NCBI GenBank assembly: GCA_947258795.1
Contig: CAMYJU010000011.1
Coordinates: forward strand, 1 to 64,000
Length of the DNA stretch: 64,000 nucleotides
Direction of reading: 5' to 3'
Origin: an uncultured Gammaproteobacteria bacterium
Lineage (GTDB): Bacteria > Pseudomonadota > Gammaproteobacteria > DRJJ01
The notes under the pieces are model-generated. The model worked only from the letters and a program-made list of their open reading frames with translations, was not told the DNA's origin and ran no database searches. The position numbers and the translations under genes were made by a program. Positions 9,349 through 17,836 of this stretch are shown one piece after another (the first letter of the stretch is position 1; the number at the start of each line of letters is the position of its first letter).

Positions 9349-9968
9349 CGCTGCCTGCGCTGGATATTCTGGCGTAACTGCCTGCGCTGGGCCGGGGTCA
9401 TCTGGCGGATACGGTCACGCGCGTCGCGTCGTTCGGCCGGTGACATGTTCCGGGTACGATCACGCAGTGCGCGACGCTGTTCCGGGGTCATGGTCTGCCA
9501 GTCCTGCCGGATCTCTGTGCGTTCCTGTTCAGACAGACCACGGTACCAGGCCCGGGTCTCACGGATACGGGCCTGCTCATCCGCTGGCAGGGAGCGAAAT
9601 ATACGGTATCGTTCGCGCAATTTTGCCTTCTGCTCGGCCGGCAGACCACGCCAGTATGCAAGGCGCTTGCGCATCTCGGCACGTTGCGCCGGATCAAGCT
9701 TGACCCAGCGCGTCGCACCTTTGTGCAGGCGATGCTGTCGTTCGGGAGTCAACTCAGCCCACTCGTGTTCAAAACGCTGCAGGATTTTCTGCTCCTGTTC
9801 GGTCATGGACGCCCATGCCAGCGATTCCATGTCGGCCATGGCAGCCTGCCCGAACAGTAACGTAAAAACAAGCAATGTGGCATGCAGTAACGACCAGCAC
9901 GCTCCGAACATGCCGTTTCGCGCAGTTTTGCTGTTATTCAATCTGTTCTCAGGATTCATCATGTTCAT
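9345..9968 (-). CDS. DUF3106 domain secreted protein
   Basis: A 207-residue protein with an N-terminal export signal (hydrophobic LLHATLLVFTLLFGQAAMA, cleavage after about residue 45) followed by a highly charged repeat region. Units such as LTPERQHRLHKGATRW, LPAEQKAKLRERYRIF, MTPEQRRALRDR and MSPAERRDARDRIRQM are degenerate helical repeats typical of DUF3106. Function unknown; it ends the sigma factor operon and overlaps the gene before it by 20 bp, so it is probably co-translated and part of the same envelope-related regulon. Confidence 0.85.
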   Translation of the reverse strand: MNMMNPENRLNNSKTARNGMFGACWSLLHATLLVFTLLFGQAAMADMESLAWASMTEQEQKILQRFEHEWAELTPERQHRLHKGATRWVKLDPAQRAEMRKRLAYWRGLPAEQKAKLRERYRIFRSLPADEQARIRETRAWYRGLSEQERTEIRQDWQTMTPEQRRALRDRTRNMSPAERRDARDRIRQMTPAQRRQLRQNIQRRQR

Positions 9969-10176
9969 CTACCATTGGCTGTTTCGGTACATCCCGCTCC
10001 AGTATTGCCGGGTCTATCCATTGCCCGTCCACGGTCTCCCAGTCGGCAAGAAATTCAAGCATCTCCAGGCTGGGCATGGCCTCATCGGCCAGCGGTTCTG
10101 CAAAGCCCGGCCGGCCACCTGTAAAACTGACCAGCATCATCAACAGCTGGCATATCCGTATACCGGGCTGGTTCAA
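9949..10176 (-). CDS. Small exported protein of the sigma operon
   Basis: A 75-residue protein that starts with TTG; the choice rests on GGAGG six bases upstream and a TTGA overlap with the stop of the DUF3619 gene. It has a short hydrophobic N-terminus (ICQLLMMLVSFTGGRPGFA) resembling a signal peptide, and an acidic, proline-containing mature part. It sits between the DUF3619 and DUF3106 genes, an arrangement I associate with beta- and gammaproteobacterial ECF-like operons. Function unknown. Confidence 0.7.
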   Translation of the reverse strand: MNQPGIRICQLLMMLVSFTGGRPGFAEPLADEAMPSLEMLEFLADWETVDGQWIDPAILERDVPKQPMVDEHDES

Positions 10177-10550
10177 CCGGTGCCTCCCGCCTCGTCAATC
10201 ATGGCCTCACTGAGCCATTGATAAAACTCCAGGTCCTCGACTACCTCCAGGGTGTCCTGGCTGGCCAGCAACTCGAATTCGGAGGCGTCAAGCTCGCCAG
10301 TCAGGTTGGCCGGTCCGGTGCTGATCATGATCGCGGTCAGGCCTGCCGCCAGTGCCGTTGCCAGGCCACCAGCCGGCCACAACCAGCCTTGCCATAGCGG
10401 CTTGCTGCTTGCTGCCTCGACTGCCTGCGCCCGTGCCCGGCGCAGTGCGGCCACGGTATGCTGATCAAGCTCATCGACACTGCGATCGAGCAGTTCGCTG
10501 ACCGATGTCAGTTGTTCCGCCGATGTCTGTTTTTCGTTACCCGGTTTCAT
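10173..10550 (-). CDS. DUF3619 family membrane protein, putative anti-sigma partner
   Basis: A 125-residue protein with one membrane segment (WPAGGLATALAAGLTAIMIS, about 59-78), a cytoplasmic N-terminal helix region (SVDELDQHTVAALRRARAQA) and a periplasmic acidic C-terminus (FELLASQDTLEVVEDLEFYQWL). The layout matches DUF3619 proteins. Its ATG overlaps the sigma factor stop (ATGA), so the two are translationally coupled. Such position and topology are what an anti-sigma factor would have; this is inference. Confidence 0.8.
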   Translation of the reverse strand: MKPGNEKQTSAEQLTSVSELLDRSVDELDQHTVAALRRARAQAVEAASSKPLWQGWLWPAGGLATALAAGLTAIMISTGPANLTGELDASEFELLASQDTLEVVEDLEFYQWLSEAMIDEAGGTG

Positions 10551-11044
10551 ACATGCTCCTGCAGGCTGTCACGCAAACTATGTACTGCCCGCGAATAATG
10601 TGTCTTGACACTGCCGGCCGAACAACCCATTGCCGCGGCGGTGGCCTTTACATCCAGGCCTTCCCATACCCGTAGTAAAAAAACCTGCTGTTGCCTTAAC
10701 GGCAATCGGCGTAATGCGTTTTGCAAAACATCCATCGATATAGACTCCATCAGCTGTTGCAGTGGATCAATCGCAGTCGGATCGGCCAGTGTCGCCACCG
10801 GGTCCTCACCCGGGTTGTGTTCATCCTGATACAACCACAGTCGCCAGCGATTGCGAACCTTTTGCCGCCGGTACCAGTCGCGTATGCGTGATTGCAATAT
10901 ACGATAGAACAACGCGCGCCACTGGTCTGCAGGGCGTTTGGCATAGCGCCGGGCCAATTCAAGCATCGCGTCCTGGACCAGGTCCAGTGCGTCTTCCCTG
11001 CTACTGGTGGCCAGTTCGGCCATGCGGAACGCCTTGCGTTCCAC
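10547..11044 (-). CDS. ECF-type RNA polymerase sigma factor (5' end shifted)
   Basis: Sigma-70 family factor. Region 2 is visible as REDALDLVQDAMLELARRY with WRALFYRILQSRIRDWYRR, and region 4 as LRRLPLRQQQVFLLRVWEGL and AAAMGCSAGSVKTHYSRA. The frame as sequenced can only begin at GTG 11044, which cuts into region 1/2. In the same frame upstream, ILDSSEELDRFLASVERKAF continues the family's normal N-terminus. An ATG at 11102-11100, overlapping the stop of the small gene upstream (TAATG), would read into it if one A/T at 11090-11091 were removed. So the gene is probably 10547-11102 with a 1-bp insertion or error. Confidence 0.85.
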   Translation of the reverse strand: MERKAFRMAELATSSREDALDLVQDAMLELARRYAKRPADQWRALFYRILQSRIRDWYRRQKVRNRWRLWLYQDEHNPGEDPVATLADPTAIDPLQQLMESISMDVLQNALRRLPLRQQQVFLLRVWEGLDVKATAAAMGCSAGSVKTHYSRAVHSLRDSLQEHV

Positions 11045-11101
11045 CGAGGCCAGAAACCGGTCGAGTTCTTCTGAGCTATCCAGAATAGCAATCCTTATAC
11101 A

Positions 11102-11248
11102 TTAATGATGCCGGTCATCATACCGGTGGGCGCGTACACCTCTACGATCGAGAGTGCTATGGATACTATCACCAAGTACTGCATAAGCCGTTGATAGGCA
11201 AGTGTATGCCAGCAGGCCCGGCAAGCCAATGCCCAGTCGTTTCATCAT
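11102..11248 (-). CDS. Small 48-residue protein with signal-like N-terminus
   Basis: A short gene directly upstream of the sigma factor, starting with two ATG codons behind GGAG. The product begins MMKRLGIGLPGLLAY and TCLSTAYA, a plausible export signal, and ends in a basic/His-rich tail (RRGVRAHRYDDRHH). Its TAA overlaps the likely true sigma start (TAATG), suggesting a coupled first gene of the operon. No homologue is recognised; moderate confidence because of its length. Confidence 0.45.
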   Translation of the reverse strand: MMKRLGIGLPGLLAYTCLSTAYAVLGDSIHSTLDRRGVRAHRYDDRHH

Positions 11249-11333
11249 CGTCTCCAGCTAAAACTTGTCTTCTCACTTACAAAAAACGCTGTAATGCGCA
11301 AACGGTTGACACGGATTTTGATAAGATGGACGC

Positions 11334-13565
11334 ATGAGCCAGTCCGTTGTCCTGTCCGTTGCCGTACCGGCACCCCTGTACCAGTACTTTGACTACTTAC
11401 CACCTGTCGACGTCACCACTGCCGAGCTGACCCCGGGTATAAGGCTGGAAGTGCCGTTTGGCCGGCGCCAGTGCGTCGGCGTGTTGCTGGCCGTGCATAA
11501 AGGTAGTGATTTTCGCGGCCAGCTCAAGCGGGCAACACGGGTGCTGGATAGCGAACCGGTGCTGGATGACAACATGCGCCAACTACTCGACTGGGCCGCC
11601 TCCTATTATCACCACCCGCCCGGCGAGGTGTACAGCACCGCCCTGCCGGCCAGTCTGCGTCGTAGCCGGCCGCCCCGCCAGCACACCCTGGACGTCTGGC
11701 AACTGACCCAAAGCGGAAGGCAGGCATCAGTGGATGAGCTGAAGCGCAGTCCGCGCCAGCGCGAAATCCTGATTGCACTACAGAAACTGCCGGATGAACC
11801 TGACAGCGGACTCGACCGGCAACAGCTGCAACAACTTGGTGGCGACTGGCGCAATGCACTAAAAAAACTGGTAGCACGCGGTTGGGCCTGTCAGCGCAGC
11901 AGGCCATCCGCCCGTGACACGGAAGCCTTGCCAATTGAAGCATCTGCGGCCACGCAGGCCGTCACCCTGAACAGCCATCAGCAGATCGCGGTACAAAGCC
12001 TGCTTGATGACCTGGAACGTTTCCAGGTCAGCCTGCTGTATGGCGTGACCGGTAGTGGCAAGACCGAGGTCTACCTGCAGGCCATCGCCAGTGTGCTGCA
12101 GCGTGGGCGGCAGGCGCTGGTGCTGGTACCGGAGATCGGCCTGACCCCCCAACTGGTTACCCGGTTCAGACAACGCTTTGGCGCGGTGGTGGATGTAATG
12201 CATTCAGGTCTGAACGACGGCGAACGCTACCGGGCATGGCAGCGTGCCGCCAGCGGCCAGGCCCGGATAATCATCGGTACCCGTTCGGCCGTGTTCACCC
12301 CGTTGCCTGAGCCGGGCATCATCGTGGTCGACGAGGAACACGACAGCTCATTGAAACAGATGGAAGGTCTGCGCTATTCCGCCCGGGATGTGGCCATCAT
12401 GCGCGCGCGCCTGAGCAGTATCCCGATCGTGCTCGGCTCGGCCACGCCGGCGTTGGAGAGCTATCACAACGCCAATCGTGGCCGCTACCGCTTGCTGCAT
12501 CTGCCCGCGCGCGCCGGGGGCGCAATGCACCCGACCATGCAATTGCTCGATGTGCGCGGTCAGCCCATGGACGAGGGCATCAGTTGGCCGCTAATGCAGA
12601 GCATACAACAGCACCTGCAGCGCGGCGGCCAGGTACTGCTGTTTCTGAACCGGCGTGGCTATGCACCGACACTGCTATGCCATGATTGTGGCTGGGTCGC
12701 ACAGTGCCGGCGCTGTGATGCGCATATGACCATACACCAGCGCGCCGAACGCCTGCGCTGTCACCACTGCGGTGCCGAGGCCGCACTACCGAAAAAATGT
12801 CCTGGCTGTCTGAGTAATGAATTGCGCCCGGTCGGCCAGGGTACCGAACGCACCGAAACGGCATTGCAACAACATTTTCCGGAACAGCGCATCCTGCGCA
12901 TTGACCGGGACACCACGCAACGGCGTGGTCAGATGGACGCCTTGCTGGAACAGGCTGAGCGCGGCGAGGCCGATATCCTGATCGGCACCCAGTTGCTGGC
13001 CAAGGGCCACCATTTTCCCGGCGTTACCCTGGTCGGCATCCTCAATAGTGACCAGGGCCTGTTCAGTGTCGATTTCCGCGCGCCGGAGCGTATGGCCCAG
13101 CAGGTCTTACAGGTGGCCGGCCGTGCCGGCCGTGCCGACAAACCGGGTGAAGTCATCATCCAAACGCATAGCCCGGATCACCCGCTACTGCACAGCCTGA
13201 CCCGGCAGGACTATGACCGCATTGCGCGCACGCTATTACAGGAGCGCGAACTGGTCGAACTGCCACCGTATTCATATATCGCCCTGCTACGCGCCGAGGC
13301 GACCGATGCCCAACATCCGCAAACCTTCCTGCACCAGGCGGCCGGAAAAATTACGGCATCTACAAACAATGTGGAAACACTCGGCCCGGTACCGGCACCG
13401 ATGGAAAGACGGGCCGGACGCTATCGCTACCAGTTGCTGATCCAGTGCGCTGAACGCGGCCGCCTGCATCACGCACTCGCTACGGTGATCCCGCAACTGG
13501 GTACACTGAACGCGGCCAAACGGGTCAGGTGGTCGGTGGACGTCGATCCGGTAGACAGTTATTGA
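11334..13565 (+). CDS. priA: Primosomal protein N' (replication restart helicase)
   Basis: A 743-residue 3'-5' helicase that reloads the replisome at stalled forks. N-terminal 3'BD domain (VPAPLYQYFDYLPP, EVPFGRRQCVGVLL), Walker A GVTGSGKTEVYLQ (about 236-248), Walker B VDEEHD, helicase motif GSATPALES, zinc-binding cysteines in CHDCGWVAQCRRCDAHM and CHHCGAEAALPKKCPGC, then motif VAGRAGRADKPGEV. Length and domain order are standard. The start follows a poorly conserved ribosome site but fits the family N-terminus. Confidence 0.97.
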   Translation: MSQSVVLSVAVPAPLYQYFDYLPPVDVTTAELTPGIRLEVPFGRRQCVGVLLAVHKGSDFRGQLKRATRVLDSEPVLDDNMRQLLDWAASYYHHPPGEVYSTALPASLRRSRPPRQHTLDVWQLTQSGRQASVDELKRSPRQREILIALQKLPDEPDSGLDRQQLQQLGGDWRNALKKLVARGWACQRSRPSARDTEALPIEASAATQAVTLNSHQQIAVQSLLDDLERFQVSLLYGVTGSGKTEVYLQAIASVLQRGRQALVLVPEIGLTPQLVTRFRQRFGAVVDVMHSGLNDGERYRAWQRAASGQARIIIGTRSAVFTPLPEPGIIVVDEEHDSSLKQMEGLRYSARDVAIMRARLSSIPIVLGSATPALESYHNANRGRYRLLHLPARAGGAMHPTMQLLDVRGQPMDEGISWPLMQSIQQHLQRGGQVLLFLNRRGYAPTLLCHDCGWVAQCRRCDAHMTIHQRAERLRCHHCGAEAALPKKCPGCLSNELRPVGQGTERTETALQQHFPEQRILRIDRDTTQRRGQMDALLEQAERGEADILIGTQLLAKGHHFPGVTLVGILNSDQGLFSVDFRAPERMAQQVLQVAGRAGRADKPGEVIIQTHSPDHPLLHSLTRQDYDRIARTLLQERELVELPPYSYIALLRAEATDAQHPQTFLHQAAGKITASTNNVETLGPVPAPMERRAGRYRYQLLIQCAERGRLHHALATVIPQLGTLNAAKRVRWSVDVDPVDSY

Positions 13566-13582
13566 ACCCGTATCGTAGCAGG

Positions 13583-14044
13583 CTAGACCTGGCCAGGCCG
13601 GATATTCCGTACCGTCCAGTACAGGTGCAGTTCCTTGATCGCATGGAAGAACTGCTCCAGATCCACCGGCTTGCGCACAAAGCCGTTGGCACCCAGCATG
13701 TAGCTGCGCACCACATCGCACTGTTCGTCAGACGTGGTCAACACCACCACCGGTAACAGGCTGGTACGCCGCTCAGCACGTATGCGCTTCAACACTTCCA
13801 GTCCGCCGATGCGCGGCATGTTCAGATCCAGTAACACCACCGCCGGTAACTCATGCACCCGCCCGGCATACTCGCCTTCGGCAAACAGGTAATCCATTGC
13901 CTCGCGGCCATCGCGGGTAACCACAATACGGTTGGTCAGATTGCCCTGCTTGATCGCACGCAAGGTCAGGTCCACATCATCCTGGTTATCCTCAACCAGC
14001 AGGATATAGTCGTCCTGGTTTCTATCCATATCCATAGTGATCAC
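13583..14044 (-). CDS. Single-domain response regulator (Rcp1-like)
   Basis: A CheY-fold receiver of about 150 residues without an output domain. Phosphorylation site [12 protein letters not shown] (Asp in LDLN), acidic pair VEDNQDD, switch Thr/Ser VLTTSDEQ and conserved Lys FVRKPVD are all present. The long insert [12 protein letters not shown] and the C-terminal ELHLYW are typical of Rcp1-type regulators paired with phytochrome-like kinases. GTG at 14044 or ATG at 14035 may be the start; the preceding histidine kinase frame ends at 14041, but only its last 46 codons are left, so the regulator has lost its partner here. Confidence 0.92.
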   Translation of the reverse strand: MITMDMDRNQDDYILLVEDNQDDVDLTLRAIKQGNLTNRIVVTRDGREAMDYLFAEGEYAGRVHELPAVVLLDLNMPRIGGLEVLKRIRAERRTSLLPVVVLTTSDEQCDVVRSYMLGANGFVRKPVDLEQFFHAIKELHLYWTVRNIRPGQV

Positions 14045-14180
14045 TCATGCTCATGATTGATTGAACGCGATGGCAGGGTGAAATAAAACGTTGCCCCCCG
14101 GTCTACCTCGGCCTCGGCCCAGACGCGCCCGCCATGGCGATGGATGATGCGCTGGACGGTGGCCAGCCCGATGCCGATTT
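14041..14180 (-). pseudogene. Histidine kinase C-terminal remnant
   Basis: The minus strand encodes [18 protein letters not shown], then [17 protein letters not shown], then a stop overlapping the response regulator start. This is the G2 box and end of an HATPase_c domain. Upstream of the glycine box the homology stops abruptly and about 220 bp of unrelated AT-rich DNA leads to argS. The rest of the kinase has been deleted. The closest relative in this window is the kinase at the right edge (GIGLATVHRIIERHGG). Confidence 0.8.
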
Positions 14181-14405
14181 TTCGACATTTAAATCAGATA
14201 TAGCTGGCGAGTCGACGCCTGTCAAAAAATCACAGCGTTACGTTGGTAACGGGGTATCCGGTCATACCATGTCGGGATACCCTGATTGCAGGCTATTCGA
14301 GGCTGCAAGCGTATCCGCGCCAACATTCAAATCAGACCGGGATTGTGTTTCACCCTGAATACAAGGGATAATAAGCACCGATATGACACACGGTTATCAA
14401 ATTGA

Positions 14406-16166
14406 ATGAAACATATACTCGAACAGCTGGTTCAACAGGGACTGGATACGCTTAAAAAAAACGCTGACCTGCCCGCTGATCTCGAGCCACCCATCCAGAT
14501 AGAACGCACGCGCGACAAGGCCCATGGCGATTATGCCTGTAATATTGCGATGATGCTGGCCAAACCGGCACGCAGGGCGCCGCGCGATATTGCACAGGCC
14601 CTGATCGATCAACTGCCGGACTCGCCTGAGATCGAACGCATTGAGATTGCCGGTCCCGGATTTATCAACTTCTATCTCGATCCTGCCATTCACTACCAAC
14701 TGATCGACAGGATACTGGATGAAAGCGACCAATATGGCCGCAGCGATATCGGTGGCGGCAAGGCCGTGCAGGTCGAGTTTGTCTCGGCCAACCCGACCGG
14801 TCCGTTACATGTCGGCCATGGACGCGGCGCGGCCTATGGCGCGGCGGTCGCCGACCTGCTCGATGCGGTGGGTTTCAATGTACACCGCGAATACTATGTC
14901 AATGACGCCGGCCGGCAGATGGACATCCTCGCCACCAGTGTATGGCTGCGCTACCTGGACCTGTGCGGCGAGGAACTGGCATTCCCGAGCAATGGTTACA
15001 AGGGCGACTATATCTGGGACATCGCCGCGACCATCCATCGCGAAAAGGGCGACAGCTATCGACACCCGGCCGACACGGTATTCGGCGACATCCCGGCAGA
15101 CGAGCCGCAAGGCGGTGACAAGGAGACCCATATCGATGCGCTGATCGCCCGCGCAAGTGAGTTACTCGGTGAACAGGACTATTTGTACATCTTCGACACC
15201 GGCCTGGACACCATCCTGGACGATATCCGCCGTGACCTGGAAGACTTCGGCATTACCTACCAGGACTGGTTCCGTGAACGCTCGCTGACCCGTTCCGGCA
15301 TGGTCAAGCGCACCATCGAGCGCCTGAAGGCCAGCGGTCATGTGTATGAGAAAAATGGTGCGCTATGGTTCCGCTCGACTGACTATGGCGATGAAAAGGA
15401 TCGCGTGATCGTACGCGACAACGGCGCAACCACCTATTTTGCATCCGATATTGCGTATCACGCCGACAAGCTCGAACGCGGTTTCGAACGCGTGATCGAT
15501 GTCTGGGGCGCAGACCATCACGGTTATGTACCACGCGTCAAGGCCGCGATGCAGGCGCTGGGTGACGATGCCGGCAAACTCGATGTGCTGCTGGTACAGT
15601 TTGCAATCCTGTACCGCCATGGTGAAAAGGCGCAGATGTCGACCCGCTCCGGCGAATTTGTGAGCCTGCGCGAACTGCGCGAGGAGGTCGGTAATGATGC
15701 GGCGCGTTTCTTTTACGTGATGCGCAAGAGCGAACAGCATATGGATTTCGACCTCGACCTGGCCAAGTCCCAGTCCAGTGACAACCCGGTGTACTATATC
15801 CAGTATGCGCATGCGCGCGTGGCCAGCGTGATGCGCCAGCTGAATGAAAAAAACCTGGAGTGGGATCACCACCACGGCGCGGCCAACTACCTGCAGCTGA
15901 CCGAACAGCACGAACGCGACCTGATCGACATGCTTGGCCGTTACCCGGAGGTGGTCGAGGCCGCGGCGCTGAACCACGAGCCGCACCAGCTCACCCACTA
16001 CCTGCGTGACCTGGCCAATCATTTTCATACCTATTACAACGCGCATACCTTCATCGTTGAAGATGATGCCTTACGCAACGCACGCTGCAACCTGATCCAG
16101 GCAGCCCGCCAGGTCATCCATAACGGCCTGTCAATACTCGGCGTTTCAGCACCGGAATCGATGTAA
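14406..16166 (+). CDS. argS: Arginyl-tRNA synthetase
   Basis: A 586-residue class I synthetase charging tRNA-Arg. Visible: N-terminal Add-1 domain, [19 protein letters not shown] with the HIGH-type motif HVGHGR (about 131-136), [11 protein letters not shown], the KMSKS-equivalent [15 protein letters not shown], and the C-terminal anticodon-binding domain with [15 protein letters not shown]. Typical length. It overlaps the SPOR gene by one base (TAATG), a pairing seen often in gammaproteobacteria. Confidence 0.97.
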   Translation: MKHILEQLVQQGLDTLKKNADLPADLEPPIQIERTRDKAHGDYACNIAMMLAKPARRAPRDIAQALIDQLPDSPEIERIEIAGPGFINFYLDPAIHYQLIDRILDESDQYGRSDIGGGKAVQVEFVSANPTGPLHVGHGRGAAYGAAVADLLDAVGFNVHREYYVNDAGRQMDILATSVWLRYLDLCGEELAFPSNGYKGDYIWDIAATIHREKGDSYRHPADTVFGDIPADEPQGGDKETHIDALIARASELLGEQDYLYIFDTGLDTILDDIRRDLEDFGITYQDWFRERSLTRSGMVKRTIERLKASGHVYEKNGALWFRSTDYGDEKDRVIVRDNGATTYFASDIAYHADKLERGFERVIDVWGADHHGYVPRVKAAMQALGDDAGKLDVLLVQFAILYRHGEKAQMSTRSGEFVSLRELREEVGNDAARFFYVMRKSEQHMDFDLDLAKSQSSDNPVYYIQYAHARVASVMRQLNEKNLEWDHHHGAANYLQLTEQHERDLIDMLGRYPEVVEAAALNHEPHQLTHYLRDLANHFHTYYNAHTFIVEDDALRNARCNLIQAARQVIHNGLSILGVSAPESM

Positions 16167-16750
16167 TGACAAGAGACTATAAAAACCGTGGCGGCAAGCG
16201 CAAGAAACCGGCTGTACCCGGCTGGGTATGGGGGCTGACCGGACTCACGGTCGGCCTGCTGATTGCGTTGCTGGTCTATCTTTATGAACATGTACCCGAC
16301 CAGTCCAGCGCTCGTGACAAGACCAGTACCACGGTTGCCAAAAAATCCAAATCCGCAAAAAAGCCTGCTGCCTCGAAAAAGCCGAACTCCGACTCATCGA
16401 AGGTCAAGTTCGAGTTCTATACCCTGCTGCCCGAGTCCGAGGTGGTGATCCCGGAACAGGAACTGGTCGAAGACCGCAGCAAACCGGTCAGCAAGAAACC
16501 GGACAGTGGTACGCGCTACATGTTGCAAACCGGTTCATTCCGGCATGGCCGCGAGGCCGACAGCCTGAAAGCCAAACTGGCGCTGCTCGGTATCGAATCA
16601 CATGTGCAGAATGTATCCATCAGTGGTGAGGACTGGCACCGGGTACGCGCCGGTCCGTACAGCTCGATGCGAGAGGTGCGACAGGTACGCGAGCGCCTGC
16701 GCCGTAACAAGATCAACGCGATCCCGATCAAGGTTAGTTCCAAAAAGTAA
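16166..16750 (+). CDS. SPOR domain protein (FtsN-like)
   Basis: A 194-residue bitopic inner-membrane protein: basic cytoplasmic start (RDYKNRGGKRKK), one transmembrane helix (VWGLTGLTVGLLIALLVYLY, about 22-41), a Lys/Ser/Pro-rich periplasmic linker, and a C-terminal SPOR domain (RYMLQTGSFRHGREADSL to KINAIPIKVS). SPOR domains bind denuded glycan at the division septum. Position directly after argS supports an FtsN-type cell division protein; the linker is shorter than in E. coli FtsN. Confidence 0.88.
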   Translation: MTRDYKNRGGKRKKPAVPGWVWGLTGLTVGLLIALLVYLYEHVPDQSSARDKTSTTVAKKSKSAKKPAASKKPNSDSSKVKFEFYTLLPESEVVIPEQELVEDRSKPVSKKPDSGTRYMLQTGSFRHGREADSLKAKLALLGIESHVQNVSISGEDWHRVRAGPYSSMREVRQVRERLRRNKINAIPIKVSSKK

Positions 16751-16771
16751 ACTTACTCTGATCAGATCAGT

Positions 16772-16850
16772 ACCGCCTCATAGAACGCTTGCAGCGGGAA
16801 TCTACACACCACTTGTTTAATGGATCCCCGACAAAATCCTTCAGGGATGA
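16772..16850. repeat. Dispersed repeat, copy 1
   Basis: Two modules, one around TCATAGAACGCTT (16772-16796) and one beginning ATGGATCCC (16820-16850), recur in swapped order at 54918-55001. They lie in gaps after the SPOR gene and before aprA. No coding sense is seen; probably an intergenic repeat family of this genome. Confidence 0.55.
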
Positions 16851-16879
16851 CCGCTAGGCACCAGGACATCACCAGGGCA

Positions 16880-17794
16880 TCAGCTCTGATTAAAAAGTTC
16901 CTGCTTCAGTTTAAACAACACGGAGATATCCTCATCACCATGGCCGGCGTCCAGCAGTCTCTGATAGTGTTCACGGGTCATCTCGACCAGAGGCAAACGG
17001 ATGATTTCACGGTCCGTATCCGTATTCAGATCGGCAATCATACCCTGGCAAATAGTCAGGTCCTTGTAGTGCAAGGCCAGCTTGAAACCGGGCGGGTACT
17101 CACCGCGTACCATGGTCTTGCCGCGGTGGCTCAGAAACCAGTTGCCGGCGGCGCCCGCGCCAACCACATCAATCACCTTGTCCAGATTCAGCTCCAGGGC
17201 CTCCGCAAACGCGAGCGCTTCGGACACAGCCTGGTTAATCCCGGCGGCCATGACCTGGTTGACCGCCTTGGTGGCCTGACCGCTGCCGGACGGGCCCATA
17301 TGCGTAATCCGTTCACCGACACACTCCAGCACTGGCTGCACGCGCTCCAGTACCTGCTCATAACCTCCGACCATGATCGACAGGCTGCCTTTTTGTGCCC
17401 CCTCGGTACCGCCGGATACCGGCGCATCAAGAAAGTCCGCCTGTACACTGGCGAGTCTGGTCGCCGCCTGTTGCGCGGTGGCTGCACTGACCGTGGACAT
17501 GTCGATCACTACCGCCTCGGCCTGCAAATGCGGCAGCATGTCGTCAACCAAATCCAGCACCATATCACCCCGGGATACGCACAGGAGAATGACATTACAC
17601 TGTGATGCAAGCTCCGCAACGGATTCCGCAACTACCACCTGATGCTGGTCAGCAAAAGCTTGCGCCTTGTCGATAGTGCGATTGTAGACTGCCGTCAGCA
17701 GACCGGCCTGGCTGAGGTTACGCGCCATCGGCATACCCATCGCACCCAGACCGGCAAAACCGACACGTAAGGACTCATCTGATTGTTCTGTCAT
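16880..17794 (-). CDS. 3-hydroxyisobutyrate dehydrogenase-family NAD(P) oxidoreductase
   Basis: A 304-residue beta-hydroxyacid dehydrogenase. N-terminal Rossmann motif VGFAGLGAMGMPMARNL; substrate-binding segment LDAPVSGGTEGAQKGSLSI (about 123-141); catalytic Lys in GSGQATKAVNQVMAAG; cofactor motif YKDLTI near the C-terminus. This is the GarR/GlxR/HIBADH pattern: tartronate semialdehyde or 3-hydroxyisobutyrate reductase or a succinic-semialdehyde reductase relative; the exact substrate cannot be read from sequence. It lies 42 bp upstream of speA on the same strand's downstream side, so it may be read through from speA. Confidence 0.88.
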   Translation of the reverse strand: MTEQSDESLRVGFAGLGAMGMPMARNLSQAGLLTAVYNRTIDKAQAFADQHQVVVAESVAELASQCNVILLCVSRGDMVLDLVDDMLPHLQAEAVVIDMSTVSAATAQQAATRLASVQADFLDAPVSGGTEGAQKGSLSIMVGGYEQVLERVQPVLECVGERITHMGPSGSGQATKAVNQVMAAGINQAVSEALAFAEALELNLDKVIDVVGAGAAGNWFLSHRGKTMVRGEYPPGFKLALHYKDLTICQGMIADLNTDTDREIIRLPLVEMTREHYQRLLDAGHGDEDISVLFKLKQELFNQS

Positions 17795-17836
17795 GATCTA
17801 TTCCGGTTACCTATGAGATGAAAAGTGACTGGAAAA

